The notes under the pieces are model-generated. The model searched no databases and was not told the DNA's origin. It worked only from the letters and a program-made list of their open reading frames with translations. From NCBI RefSeq assembly GCF_034134805.1, contig NZ_CP139419.1, forward strand, positions 372,001-436,000: a stretch of 64,000 nucleotides of DNA, given 5' to 3'. Within the stretch, counting starts at the first letter, position 1, and every line of letters starts with the position of its first letter. Positions 53,960 through 62,974 of this stretch are shown piece after piece. Source of the stretch: Streptococcus sp. S5. Lineage in GTDB: Bacteria > Bacillota > Bacilli > Lactobacillales > Streptococcaceae. Position numbers and translations under genes: made by a program.

Positions 53960-54897
53960 GCTGTAAATTACTGGTCCGTTTCCTACTGATCTTACTTGGT
54001 GTCAGTTTGATCTCCTTTTTACTCATGTATCTAGCGCCAGGAGATCCAGCTAAAAATATGTTGGCTGCCCAGGGGATTCCTTTTACAAAAGAACTGCTTG
54101 AGGCCAAGCGTCTAGAATTTGGTTTTCAGGATCCCTTCTGGGTGCAGTATGGACGGTGGCTATTAGGAGTTTTCCATGGAAATCTGGGAATGACCTACCA
54201 TTCCGGATCGTCCGTCGCAAAAGAATTGGCCTTTTATTTTCCTAATACATTAGTGCTAGCGGGCTCTACCCTCTTCTTGACCCTCTTGATCTCGATTCCG
54301 CTGAGTTTTATGGCAGTCTTTTATAAGAAGAGCCCGATTTCTAAGCTCATCTCGTTTGCTACGGCTCTCGCCAATACCATTCCTAATTTCGTTCTAGGGA
54401 TTGGCCTGATGCTGGTGTTTTCACTATATTTGCATCTGTTTCCAATCCAATCAACGGTGAATCTACAAGGAGCAGTACTGCCTTCTTTGACCTTGGCCTT
54501 GACCATGTCGAGCCGCTACATCCCGCAGCTACAAGAAGGCTTAACAGAGATTCTTGAGTCAGATGCAGTGATGGGGGCTATGGGGCGCGGTTTGAGATGG
54601 GGGCAGATCCTTAGGACAACCATTTTTCCACAATTATTTCCGTTGCTCTTGACCTTGATCACTCTATCTTTAACCTCCTTATTAGGAGGTGTGGCCGTGA
54701 TCGAGTATCTCTTTTCTTGGCCAGGAATTGGGAAAATGTTGATCACAGCTGTTCACAACCGGGATTTTCCTTTGATTCAGGGATCGGTTCTGGTCATTAC
54801 AGCTGGTGTTCTTCTAGTCAATACCTTTGCTGAATTTATCCAGCTCTTCATCAATCCAAAACGTTATCGCAAGGAGGGAGCCAACCATGTCATCTGA
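53947..54897 (+). CDS. Peptide/nickel-type ABC transporter, permease 1 (NikB/DppB-like)
   Basis: 316 residues, six membrane segments; YLAPGDPAKNML after the first segment is typical of NikB/DppB permeases, and the EAA-like loop AMGRGLRWGQIL lies near residue 218. The frame opens at 53869, but ATG at 53947 follows AAAGGTGGG and overlaps the ATPase gene end by 13 bases. Confidence 0.9.
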   Translation: MFRISCKLLVRFLLILLGVSLISFLLMYLAPGDPAKNMLAAQGIPFTKELLEAKRLEFGFQDPFWVQYGRWLLGVFHGNLGMTYHSGSSVAKELAFYFPNTLVLAGSTLFLTLLISIPLSFMAVFYKKSPISKLISFATALANTIPNFVLGIGLMLVFSLYLHLFPIQSTVNLQGAVLPSLTLALTMSSRYIPQLQEGLTEILESDAVMGAMGRGLRWGQILRTTIFPQLFPLLLTLITLSLTSLLGGVAVIEYLFSWPGIGKMLITAVHNRDFPLIQGSVLVITAGVLLVNTFAEFIQLFINPKRYRKEGANHVI

Positions 54898-55708
54898 TCA
54901 GATCAAACGGAACATTCGGTGGGTATCCCTTGGCTTACTCGCCTTTCTAGTCTTTCTGGCCTTTGCGCAGTGGTTGGGAGCTGACCGCGCTAACCAGGTC
55001 AATTTGGGTCATGTTTTGGCACCCCCCTCTCATCAAGCTCTCTTTGGGAGAGATGAGTTGGGCCGTGATCTCTTGGTCCGAGTGTTTGTCGGAGGGGCCC
55101 ATACCCTCTTTCCATCCCTTCTCGCTCTCTTTTTGGTCGTCCTTTTTGGTTGCTTAATGGGAGTATTTAGTGTCAAGTTTGGTGGGATCGTGGATCGCTT
55201 AGTTCAAGTAGTCATTACGCTTTTTCAAGCCTTTCCTCCCATTATCTTTGTGATTGGGATCGTTGGTTTTTTAGGTCTTGGAATGGAGCAGACTTTACTG
55301 GCTATCTGTTTGACCAGCTGGACCAAGTATGCCTACCTGGTGCGCTCGCTTCTCCTAGATATCAAAGAAGAACCGTATTTCCGCTATGCAGATATGTTTG
55401 GCAATACCTTCTGGAGTAAGATCAAACTTTACTATTTTCCTAGTGTCTTTCCCCAAGTCGTAACGACCATGGTGTATGACCTGAATACCATTGTCATGGA
55501 AATTGCAGGGATGAGTTTTATTGGTTTGGGTGCCCAAATGCCCGATGCAGAGTGGGGCGCGATGATCAATAATGGCAGAAGCTATTTGCAGACAGCGCCA
55601 TGGATCGTGGCCTTTCCAAGCCTTTTTCTCATCCTCTTTATTGGAGGCGTAATGGTGTTAGGAAGACTCCTCAAACAGTACTTTGCCATCCAACAAGAAT
55701 ACAAATAA
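54887..55708 (+). CDS. Peptide/nickel-type ABC transporter, permease 2 (NikC/DppC-like)
   Basis: 273 residues, about six membrane segments; FGRDELGRDLLVRVF near residue 52 is the NikC/DppC signature. The frame opens at 54827, but ATG at 54887 follows AAGGAGGGAG. It overlaps permease 1 by 11 bases and closes the rightward larR operon at a terminator. Confidence 0.9.
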   Translation: MSSDQIKRNIRWVSLGLLAFLVFLAFAQWLGADRANQVNLGHVLAPPSHQALFGRDELGRDLLVRVFVGGAHTLFPSLLALFLVVLFGCLMGVFSVKFGGIVDRLVQVVITLFQAFPPIIFVIGIVGFLGLGMEQTLLAICLTSWTKYAYLVRSLLLDIKEEPYFRYADMFGNTFWSKIKLYYFPSVFPQVVTTMVYDLNTIVMEIAGMSFIGLGAQMPDAEWGAMINNGRSYLQTAPWIVAFPSLFLILFIGGVMVLGRLLKQYFAIQQEYK

Positions 55709-55742
55709 GAAGCTGATCCATACAGGAATCAGCTTCTTTTTG
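55707..55742. terminator. Bidirectional terminator ending the transporter operon and the methyltransferase gene
   Basis: 11-bp stem AAGAAGCTGAT/ATCAGCTTCTT with T run, overlapping the end of the permease stop codon and the 3' end of the convergent methyltransferase gene. Confidence 0.85.
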
Positions 55743-56499
55743 TGATATAAAGAGCAAACATGGGTGTTGCTGCGTAATTGAGTTCTTCTTCTCGGCTCCA
55801 AATTTTTGGTCCAAATTCGGTGTCAACTGTTGCTTCGACCTCTTTAAATTGATTCAAAAATTCCAGATCCCATCCAGGACGAAGGCGCTTGGTTAGTGGC
55901 AATTGGCGAGCGATTTCTTCAATCAAGGCCTCATCGACCCCTTCGCCGTGCCAGTAATCTTCTAACTGTTCGCTGGAAACGATCTTTAGATTGTTCTCAA
56001 ATTGTGAACGAATAGCAGGATCGTTGAGATAAGAGTACCAGTTGGCGTCATAAACGAGAAGTTGTCCGCCAGGTTTAAGAGCACGTAGCCAGGACTCATA
56101 AGCCTTCTCAGGCTCTTCCAAATTCCACGTAACATTGCGCATCATAATGACGTCAAAAGATTCTGGCTCAAACTCCAACTCCTGCCCATTCATTTGTAGG
56201 TAGCGGACTGTACTTGATTTTTCACCATATTTGATAAGGTTTTCTTGCGCAATTTGCAACATATTTTTTGAAGCATCAATCGCAGTGACATTAGTATAGC
56301 CCATTTGTGTTAAGACGATTGGGAAAAATCCAGGTCCTGTACCGATGTCTAAAATAGAACTGGTACGCTCTTTAGGTAGCCAACGGATGAGTTCATACTT
56401 CCATTTTTCAATCTGAACACTTTCGATTTCTTTTTTGTTTTTCTGGGAATAACCTGAGTAGCGTTTATCCCAGTATTGTTGGATGGTCTTATATAACAC
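55729..56499 (-). CDS. Class I SAM-dependent methyltransferase, substrate unknown
   Basis: 256 residues, Rossmann methyltransferase: motif I LDIGTGPGFFPIVL near residue 50, then VTAIDASKNML and LRALKPGGQLLVYDANWY. The frame is open to 56592, but the promoter TTGATA-17-TATAAT (56565-56537) falls inside that extension, and GTG at 56499 follows AAAGAGGTCACC, so I start it there. It converges on the nickel-type transporter; a link to metal chelate chemistry is only a guess. Confidence 0.82.
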   Translation of the reverse strand: MLYKTIQQYWDKRYSGYSQKNKKEIESVQIEKWKYELIRWLPKERTSSILDIGTGPGFFPIVLTQMGYTNVTAIDASKNMLQIAQENLIKYGEKSSTVRYLQMNGQELEFEPESFDVIMMRNVTWNLEEPEKAYESWLRALKPGGQLLVYDANWYSYLNDPAIRSQFENNLKIVSSEQLEDYWHGEGVDEALIEEIARQLPLTKRLRPGWDLEFLNQFKEVEATVDTEFGPKIWSREEELNYAATPMFALYITKRS

Positions 56500-56536
56500 G
56501 GTGACCTCTTTTTCTATTTCATGGTATTTCTTGAAC

Positions 56537-56565
56537 ATTATACTATAGATTGAGACGGATATCAA
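56537..56565 (-). promoter_or_regulatory. Promoter of the methyltransferase gene
   Basis: On the minus strand TTGATA (56565-56560), a 17-base spacer, TATAAT (56542-56537). Confidence 0.75.
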
Positions 56566-56663
56566 AGAAGAATCAGTACTTCCCCAGCTCAAGGCTTTTC
56601 CAAGCGTCTAAAAAATGGTATAATGAACTGTAAATTTCAGAAGTTGGAAGGAATGTTATTGCT

Positions 56664-56963
56664 ATGATGAATATGCAAAATATGATGAAGCAAGCTCAAA
56701 AATTGCAAAAGCAAATGGAGCAAAGCCAAGCAGAACTAGCTGCAACTCAATTTGTAGGGAAATCCGCTCAGGACTTGGTTGTTGCAACCCTGACAGGCGA
56801 TAAGAAGGTCGTTTCCATCGATTTCAACGTCGCAGTGGTTGACCCAGAAGATACAGAAACGCTTTCTGATATGACGGTGCAAGCCATCAATGCCGCCATT
56901 GAAGAAATTGATGCTGCAACCAAGAAAAAACTCGGTGCGTTCGCAGGGAAATTGCCATTTTAA
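56664..56963 (+). CDS. YbaB/EbfC family nucleoid-associated protein
   Basis: 99 residues. It is a small DNA-binding dimer with a coiled N-terminal helix ([19 protein letters not shown]) and the conserved beta-hairpin core. It has an extended -10 (TGGTATAAT, 56616-56624), and GGAAGG upstream of the ATG. Single gene followed by a copy of the intergenic repeat. Confidence 0.94.
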   Translation: MMNMQNMMKQAQKLQKQMEQSQAELAATQFVGKSAQDLVVATLTGDKKVVSIDFNVAVVDPEDTETLSDMTVQAINAAIEEIDAATKKKLGAFAGKLPF

Positions 56964-56985
56964 GCAAAGAAAGTTTTCATCAACT

Positions 56986-57171
56986 AAAAAGAGGCTGGGA
57001 CAAAAGTCCTAGCCTCTTAATTATTTTTGGATTGTCGAGCAAGACGCAGTGGTTGAGTGGGCTCTACTACGCTGATTTCATCAGCTTTTACAGCCCTACT
57101 CAACTGTGTGGAGGTGGGACGACGAAATCGAATTCTAACGAATGACCGATTTCTGTTCCACTCTCTTTTTT
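56986..57171. repeat. ~184-bp folded intergenic repeat, copy 3
   Basis: The same element as at 31836 and 34449, lying between the convergent ybaB and exonuclease genes, where it can terminate both. It carries a few substitutions (GTGTGG, GAATGACCG, CTGTTCCAC). Confidence 0.9.
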
Positions 57172-57764
57172 TATTCATCAAAAAATCCGGATAAGTCCAA
57201 GCCTCCAAAGGGGTTGGTGGAGAAGTTCTCTTGCTCTTCAAGGAGGGTACGGCCTTGATCAAATTCGAGGAATTGTTGGTAGACAAGAGCTGTCATGCGG
57301 GCGTCTTCTAAGCTATCGTGTGATTTTCCTGCGACTCCTAGAAATGCTGCAACGGTGTGGAGTTGAAGATTTTTAATACCATGGAGGTCAGATGGACGGC
57401 GTTCGAAAGCTTGGTCAAAGACATCGACAGCGTACTGGTCTTCTAAATCCAAGCCATTTTCAAGTAGGATGGGAAGGTCGCTCTTTTTGGCATTGTATCC
57501 AATCAAGGGGCGGTCTCCAACGAAGGCCTTGAATTCGCCGAGGACCTGCTCTAGTTGTGGAGCATTTTGGATCTTGTCCTGGGTTATGCCAGTGAGGCCG
57601 TTAATAAAGCTTTTTAGAGGCTTATCGGTGTAGACGTAGGAGTCGTAGTGGTCGACTTCTTTACCGTCCGTAAAACGCACGGCAGACACCTGGATGATCT
57701 GATAGGCACCTTCGTATTGGTTAAATTCGAGATCGAAGGCAATATAATCTTCTAATGTTTTCAT
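57171..57764 (-). CDS. DnaQ-like 3'-5' exonuclease (DEDDh family)
   Basis: 197 residues. Exo I FDLEFNQ (Asp11 and Glu13), Exo II in IGYNAKKSDLPIL, and Exo III HDSLEDARMTA; all DEDDh residues seem present. It lacks polymerase domains, so it is a stand-alone nuclease, perhaps for repair or RNA. The stop codon touches the end of repeat copy 3. Confidence 0.88.
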   Translation of the reverse strand: MKTLEDYIAFDLEFNQYEGAYQIIQVSAVRFTDGKEVDHYDSYVYTDKPLKSFINGLTGITQDKIQNAPQLEQVLGEFKAFVGDRPLIGYNAKKSDLPILLENGLDLEDQYAVDVFDQAFERRPSDLHGIKNLQLHTVAAFLGVAGKSHDSLEDARMTALVYQQFLEFDQGRTLLEEQENFSTNPFGGLDLSGFFDE

Positions 57765-57789
57765 GGGAAATCTCCTGTGGTAGAAAAGA

Positions 57790-57814
57790 AAAGGGACTGG
57801 TAGGATCCAGCCCC
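57790..57814 (-). terminator. Terminator after rocS
   Basis: On the minus strand, stem GGGxCTGG/CCAGxCCC followed by TTTTC. Confidence 0.65.
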
Positions 57815-57817
57815 AGA

Positions 57818-58312
57818 TTATCGACGGAAAACGCGTGCCCAGAATCCTTTGCTTTCTTGCTCTTGAACTTTTTCATTGGCTTGTTCGAGTTCAAGTTTCA
57901 AGGTATCGCGGTCGTTCATTGCTTGTAACGTCAATTGTTGTTGTTGGTCCAATTGCTTGTCTTTTTCAGCAATTTGAACGTCTTTCACGCGCAACTGTTC
58001 ATCTTTCTTAGCGAGTTGCTCGTCTTTGGCTTTGAGTTGCTCGTAGAGACGGACAATTTCAGCATTTTTTTCATCCACCAAAATTTCCATCAATTCGCGT
58101 TGCTTCACATCATCGCTGACTGGCTCATCTTCAAAAATAGTTTTTTTGTAGATTTCTTCGAGCTTGATCAAGCCACTACGGGTTACAACGGTAACCCCTT
58201 TTTCGTTTTTTTGGGTATCTTCTGGAGCCAGCGCCTTGACACGGTTATTGACCGCCTGGCGGCTGACTCCTAAAATTTCAGCAATTTCGCTGACAGTTTT
58301 TTCAATCGCCAT
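57818..58312 (-). CDS. rocS: Chromosome segregation regulator RocS (DUF536 family)
   Basis: 164 residues: an N-terminal helix-turn-helix (VSEIAEILGVSRQAVNNRV, residues 7-25), a long coiled coil with heptad-like KDEQLAKKDEQL repeats (about 85-150), and a C-terminal amphipathic tail GFWARVFRR that can bind the membrane. The size and layout match pneumococcal RocS, which links chromosome segregation, ParB and the capsule kinase. A promoter TTGACA-17-TACTAT lies at 58381-58353 on the minus strand. Confidence 0.75.
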   Translation of the reverse strand: MAIEKTVSEIAEILGVSRQAVNNRVKALAPEDTQKNEKGVTVVTRSGLIKLEEIYKKTIFEDEPVSDDVKQRELMEILVDEKNAEIVRLYEQLKAKDEQLAKKDEQLRVKDVQIAEKDKQLDQQQQLTLQAMNDRDTLKLELEQANEKVQEQESKGFWARVFRR

Positions 58313-58352
58313 AACTTCCTCTAATATCTTTTTCTATGAAATACTCTATTAG

Positions 58353-58381
58353 ATAGTAACATAAGTAGGCTAAGCTGTCAA
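58353..58381 (-). promoter_or_regulatory. Promoter of rocS
   Basis: On the minus strand TTGACA (58381-58376), a 17-base spacer, TACTAT (58358-58353). Confidence 0.75.
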
Positions 58382-58416
58382 ATGAAGCAAAGAAAGGCTA
58401 AGCCTTGATACCACGA

Positions 58417-60705
58417 TTAGTGGGCCTCTGTCATTTCAGGAAGATGGAGGCTTGATTGTGCTAAGTCAATGGTGAGTTGGTAATCGGTTTGATCACGCAC
58501 AGTGATTTCAAAGTCCGTCGTGTAAAGGACCAAGCGAAGAGTTGCACCTTTTTCGAGCTTGTAGATGGTTGGTTGGAGATCAAAGTCAAATTCCATCCAC
58601 TCGCCTGGTGTTACGGCCTCAACCTCTAAGAGGTCATGCCGGTTTTGGAGGTTGAGATAACCTTTCGAAATCACTCGCTGGCCGGCTTCCTTGAATGGCA
58701 ACTCGGTCAAGTTGTCTAGCATATGGTAGCGACCGTTATCCAGCGTACGGACCGATAAGACTGCAGGATAGGGTTGGAGGTATTTCTTGCTTCCAAGCTC
58801 TAAGAGTTGGGCTGAGAGAAGACCTTTATTGGTGCTGGAGTGAAGTCGCAGGTGAAGGCGAGCTTTCCCGTTGAGGTGCAGGTCTTCTTCGATTGGAAGA
58901 TCAATTGTCACCTGTTGGGCCTTGTCTTGGTAAAGATCGCTTAAGAAGGTCGGATAAGCCTTGCCATAGCGCTCGTAATCTTTTGTCTCGTAGCGGTTTT
59001 GGATGACTTTTTCGTCGTCTCCCAGGGAGAAGGTCCGCTGATTTGTTTGGTTGCCAAAATCATCCAAGGAAGTCCAACTTTGTTCTCCTGTATTGTCCTG
59101 CCAGATGACAGTAGGCAATTCATAGCTTGAATCGTAGCCCAGCAATTTTTTAGAGAGGAGGGCGTTCATGCTTTCGCGGAAGTCAATGGATTGCCAGTTG
59201 TTGAGATAGACATGGGCACCATTGTGATAGAAGAGGTGTTTCTTGATGCTTGTTGGAAGAGCCTGGAACATATTAAAGACGTGAAGAGGTTTCACGTTCC
59301 AGTCTTGCGAACCATGAGTGAAGACCACCTCAGCCTTCACCTGATCAGCATGTAAGAGATAATTGCGGTCGTGCCAGAATTGATTGTAGTCTCCAGAAGC
59401 GCGGTCCAGCTCTTTTTTCACGATGTCTAGATCGGCTTGGTGGGCTGCATTATGGTGCAAATAGTCTCCACCTAGAAGGTTGCGCGAGTAGGTCAATTCG
59501 GCAAGGGAATCGAAATCTTCACCTGGATAGCCACCAGGACTTGTCACGAGGCCGTTTTCGCGGTAGTAGTTGTACCAAGAAGAGATCCCAGCCTCTGCAA
59601 TGATGACTTCAAGACCGTCCACACCTGTGGTCGCAAGGCCGTTAGACATGGTTCCAAGGTAAGAGATCCCGGTGGTTGCGACCTTTCCATTAGACCAATC
59701 AGCTTTGACTTGGCGTTTGCGTGTGTGATCTGTAAAGGCCCGGCAACGGCCATTGAGCCAGTCGATAACGTTCTTGTAGGCTTCGATTTGTTGGTAATTT
59801 CCATTGGTCATCAAGCCTTGCGAATCTTTTGTCCCCACTCCAGATACGTAGAGATTAGCGTAGCCGCGTGGAAGGAGGTAGTCGTTGAGGGTATAGCTGG
59901 AATTGATATGGGTGAGAGTTTCTTCAGCTTCATCGACTAGCTCAGCTGAACCGACAGGATCCACCAATTCTAATTGAGGTACTTCTACTTGAATGGTATG
60001 AGGTTCTTTGACCTCGAGGTCGACATTCATATTGTAGAGGGCCTTGTCGCTGGCCTTATCGTTGGTCCCTTGGTGATAAGGACTTGCGGTCATAACAGCT
60101 GGAATCTTGCCTTCATAGCGAGGACGGATAATGCTGACCTTGACCAAGTCTGGCAGACCATCTTTGTCGGTATCGACCCGACTTTCCACATAGACGACCT
60201 CGCGGATGGCATCATGGCTCGTAAAGGTTGCGAGGCTCTTGCCGTTAAAATAGTGATACTGGTTATCTTCAGGAATCAAGCCATCGCTGACCAACTGATC
60301 GATGAGTAAATTTCCTTTTACTGTTCGAGTATTGAGAAGGTGATAGAGGTTTTCTACCAAGTTTCCATACTCAATCGGAAATTGGACTTCTTTCAAGAAG
60401 CTATCCGTATCTTCAAAATCAATAAAATAGCGGAAACCGAGTAATTGGAGGGCTACTGTGTAAAAAATGTTCGGAGACCATTCGCAGTCAGATTGGATAT
60501 ACGTTAAAAAGTCTGTTTTAGAATCCACCACTAGGTTAGAGAGGGGATAATCTGTATCTTTATAGGTGAAGTAAACCTTGCGGACAAACCATTCAAACAG
60601 TTCTTTTTCTGGGAGGTGGGTGGGAAGGTCAAACCCAATTTCTTTTAGTTCCTTAAGAATGTCTTTTTGGTCAACAGATAGATAGCTATATTGATTGTAT
60701 TTCAT
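58417..60705 (-). CDS. pepX: Xaa-Pro dipeptidyl-peptidase PepX
   Basis: 762 residues, family S15. It removes X-Pro dipeptides from peptide N-termini in the cytoplasm. The catalytic triad is Ser348 (GISYLG), Asp468 (HGSQDWN) and His498 (GAHVYLN), the same numbering as the L. lactis enzyme. N-terminal helical domain, alpha/beta hydrolase core and C-terminal jelly-roll. The promoter is at 60776-60748. Confidence 0.97.
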   Translation of the reverse strand: MKYNQYSYLSVDQKDILKELKEIGFDLPTHLPEKELFEWFVRKVYFTYKDTDYPLSNLVVDSKTDFLTYIQSDCEWSPNIFYTVALQLLGFRYFIDFEDTDSFLKEVQFPIEYGNLVENLYHLLNTRTVKGNLLIDQLVSDGLIPEDNQYHYFNGKSLATFTSHDAIREVVYVESRVDTDKDGLPDLVKVSIIRPRYEGKIPAVMTASPYHQGTNDKASDKALYNMNVDLEVKEPHTIQVEVPQLELVDPVGSAELVDEAEETLTHINSSYTLNDYLLPRGYANLYVSGVGTKDSQGLMTNGNYQQIEAYKNVIDWLNGRCRAFTDHTRKRQVKADWSNGKVATTGISYLGTMSNGLATTGVDGLEVIIAEAGISSWYNYYRENGLVTSPGGYPGEDFDSLAELTYSRNLLGGDYLHHNAAHQADLDIVKKELDRASGDYNQFWHDRNYLLHADQVKAEVVFTHGSQDWNVKPLHVFNMFQALPTSIKKHLFYHNGAHVYLNNWQSIDFRESMNALLSKKLLGYDSSYELPTVIWQDNTGEQSWTSLDDFGNQTNQRTFSLGDDEKVIQNRYETKDYERYGKAYPTFLSDLYQDKAQQVTIDLPIEEDLHLNGKARLHLRLHSSTNKGLLSAQLLELGSKKYLQPYPAVLSVRTLDNGRYHMLDNLTELPFKEAGQRVISKGYLNLQNRHDLLEVEAVTPGEWMEFDFDLQPTIYKLEKGATLRLVLYTTDFEITVRDQTDYQLTIDLAQSSLHLPEMTEAH

Positions 60706-60747
60706 AGACTGCTCCTTTTATCAGTTTCTTTTTTCTTTACTTCTTAT

Positions 60748-60776
60748 ATTATACTTGATAAAATAGTATTTGTCTA
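60748..60776 (-). promoter_or_regulatory. Promoter of pepX
   Basis: On the minus strand TAGACA (60776-60771), a 17-base spacer, TATAAT (60753-60748). Confidence 0.7.
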
Positions 60777-60806
60777 AAGACCTTTCGTCTATAAGGAGAA
60801 GGAATA

Positions 60807-62084
60807 TTGAAAAAAATATCTTTTGAACAAGTTGCAAGAAGACGGACCTTATTGTTTGGGGTTCTTGCCGTCATTTTTGGGATTCTCATTTTTCGAAACG
60901 GCGTTGGTTTCACCAAATTTTCCTTGGATCTATTAGCCATTTACTTTTTAGTTGATGGACTAGGAAGCTTTCTTCTTCGCTTTTTGTTACGTAGCAAGTC
61001 TATTTCCTATAGCCACTCTATTTGGTTTATTTTTCTTTCACTTGCGTTGATCTGGTTGAATCGACTGAGTAGTCTGCCCGTAAACTTAGTTGTGATTTGT
61101 TTAGGGGCATATCAGTTGGGGAGTGCCATTGTCTATGGGATCACATTTTGGCTTTATAAGGCCAATCGGGTAAAAGGAGGCTGGCTCTATTTATGGGATG
61201 CGCTTTTAAACGGTGGGCTTGGTCTAGCAACTGTCTTGGAACCTGGTTCAGATGGGCACTTCCAATTTATCCTCTTGGGGGCTTATCTGGTCTTGTTGGG
61301 GATTTCTAATATTCGAGATGGTATTTTATTTGACAAAGACCAACAAGGCCAAGAGTTAAAACGTCGCTTTCGTATTAGCCTACCGGTTATCTTTGCAGCC
61401 TTTATCCCTGCTAAGGAGTTAAAACGGTTTAACCAGTTTCTTCAAAAAGGGAGCTCGGCGGGACACACAGGCCCTTATCGATTGGTGAAAAAAGAAGAAG
61501 AGGCAAGGGAATTAGAAATTTTGGTTCATACTTCTGACAGCAACTTATTTGGAGCGATTGGGCATGTAGATATTTGTTATCAGGGGAAGGTCATTTCTTA
61601 CGGAAGTTACGATCCCTTTTCAGAGCGTCTATTTGGGACGATTGGGGATGGCGTACTGTTTAAAGTGGATAAGGAACCATACATCGAACTATGTAAAAAA
61701 GAGAGTCAAAAGACGCTGTTTGGCTACAGCCTATCCCTTACCGAAGAAGAGAATCAGGCAGTAGAGAAGCGTCTAGCTGAAATTGATCAGTTGTTAGAAC
61801 CTTGGGATCCACCTAGGAGGTTACTGGAAGACGGTCAGCCGACCTACGCTTACAAATTGAAATATGATTTAGGGGCTGAGCTATATAAATTTACTTCTTC
61901 GCGTTTTAAATCTTACTTTGTTCTGTCTACTAATTGCTGCCTGTTAGCAGATTCCATTGTGGGACAGGCAGGAACGGCTGTATTAGATGTGCGTGGAGTG
62001 ATTGCACCAGGGACCTATCAGGATTACTTAGAATACGAATTTGAAGCTCCAAACGGGCGGGTCCATACACGAACAGTATACTAA
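60807..62084 (+). CDS. Membrane protein with DUF308/HdeD-like domain and possible papain-like C-terminal domain
   Basis: 425 residues. The N-terminal 190 residues hold about six membrane segments with a DUF308 (HdeD)-like look. The cytoplasmic C-terminal part has a His in GAIGHVDI (His253) and adjacent cysteines in STNCCLLADSIVG (Cys377/378). That His-before-Cys order and spacing is what is seen in circularly permuted papain-fold (YiiX-like) hydrolases; this reading is by eye and unproven. The start is TTG after AAGGAGAAGG. Divergent from pepX; followed by a strong terminator. Confidence 0.75.
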   Translation: MKKISFEQVARRRTLLFGVLAVIFGILIFRNGVGFTKFSLDLLAIYFLVDGLGSFLLRFLLRSKSISYSHSIWFIFLSLALIWLNRLSSLPVNLVVICLGAYQLGSAIVYGITFWLYKANRVKGGWLYLWDALLNGGLGLATVLEPGSDGHFQFILLGAYLVLLGISNIRDGILFDKDQQGQELKRRFRISLPVIFAAFIPAKELKRFNQFLQKGSSAGHTGPYRLVKKEEEARELEILVHTSDSNLFGAIGHVDICYQGKVISYGSYDPFSERLFGTIGDGVLFKVDKEPYIELCKKESQKTLFGYSLSLTEEENQAVEKRLAEIDQLLEPWDPPRRLLEDGQPTYAYKLKYDLGAELYKFTSSRFKSYFVLSTNCCLLADSIVGQAGTAVLDVRGVIAPGTYQDYLEYEFEAPNGRVHTRTVY

Positions 62085-62090
62085 AAAAAG

Positions 62091-62128
62091 AAAGACAGAT
62101 TTTTATTTTTGAAAAATCTGTCTTTTTT
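62091..62128 (+). terminator. Terminator after the DUF308-like gene
   Basis: 14-bp stem AAAGACAGATTTTT/AAAAATCTGTCTTT with a seven-base loop, then T. Confidence 0.9.
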
Positions 62129-62190
62129 GCACAAGATTTCTTGTAAAAAGCCAGAAAATCTTTTACAATAAAAAGTGCTTGGAGGAAAGT

Positions 62191-62958
62191 ATGACAGCAA
62201 ATCAGATCGTAAGAGTGATCCCAGTCTTGAAAGTGAATAACCGAAATGTCAATCAACGCTTTTATGAAGAGACATTGGGAATGAAAGTATTAGTGGAAGA
62301 AGGAGCTCTCCTATCTTTAGGAGATGCCTCAAAAGTAGAGAAAATTGTCTTAGAAGAGTCACCGAGTATGCGTTCGCGTAAGGTCGAAGGTCCAAAGAAA
62401 TTGGGTCGCATCGTGGTGAAAGTGGCACAAGCTCAAGAAATTGATTATTTGTTGGCCCGCCAGCCAGAAACAAGCGCCCTTTACCAAGGAGCTAATGGTC
62501 GCGCCTTTGAAGTTGTGTCTCCTCAAGGAGATACCATTTTCGTGCATGCTGAAGAAAATCTTGAAAGCCTAGAACCGTTGGAGAAAGCGCCTCTTGTTGA
62601 CGTGCCAGAAGATTTCAAAGGTTTGACCAGCTTTGATGTGGACTTTCTTGAGGTCAATGTGGCCGATTTTGCTGAGGCTGAGAAGTTCTATAGCAACTTG
62701 CCAGCTTTGGCCCACTTTATCCATTTGCAGGAAGCTCAAGGAGAAGATCTCCAAGTGGAGAACAAGGTGACCTGGGATTTGAGCATGATCAAGATTGAAT
62801 TGGCATCTTTTGATGTGGAAGTCTTGAAAGAACGCTTGGGAGAAGCTGTCGATTTTGTGCACCGTAAGGGAACTTTCTTGATTGCCAAGGATCCAAGCCA
62901 GATCGAACTCTGGTTTGAAGCCAATCAAGATCAGGTCCATATTTCTTATGAAGAATAA
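62191..62958 (+). CDS. cppA: CppA family protein (C3-degrading proteinase-like, glyoxalase fold)
   Basis: 255 residues with two VOC/glyoxalase-type halves matching CppA_N (IPVLKVNNRNVNQRFYEETLG) and CppA_C. The name comes from a pneumococcal C3-degrading activity, but the sequence itself shows no classic protease site. ATG at 62191 follows TTGGAGGAAAGT; the frame is open four codons further to TTG. The next gene starts 16 bases later. Confidence 0.85.
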   Translation: MTANQIVRVIPVLKVNNRNVNQRFYEETLGMKVLVEEGALLSLGDASKVEKIVLEESPSMRSRKVEGPKKLGRIVVKVAQAQEIDYLLARQPETSALYQGANGRAFEVVSPQGDTIFVHAEENLESLEPLEKAPLVDVPEDFKGLTSFDVDFLEVNVADFAEAEKFYSNLPALAHFIHLQEAQGEDLQVENKVTWDLSMIKIELASFDVEVLKERLGEAVDFVHRKGTFLIAKDPSQIELWFEANQDQVHISYEE

Positions 62959-62974
62959 GAATGGAGTGATGAGC

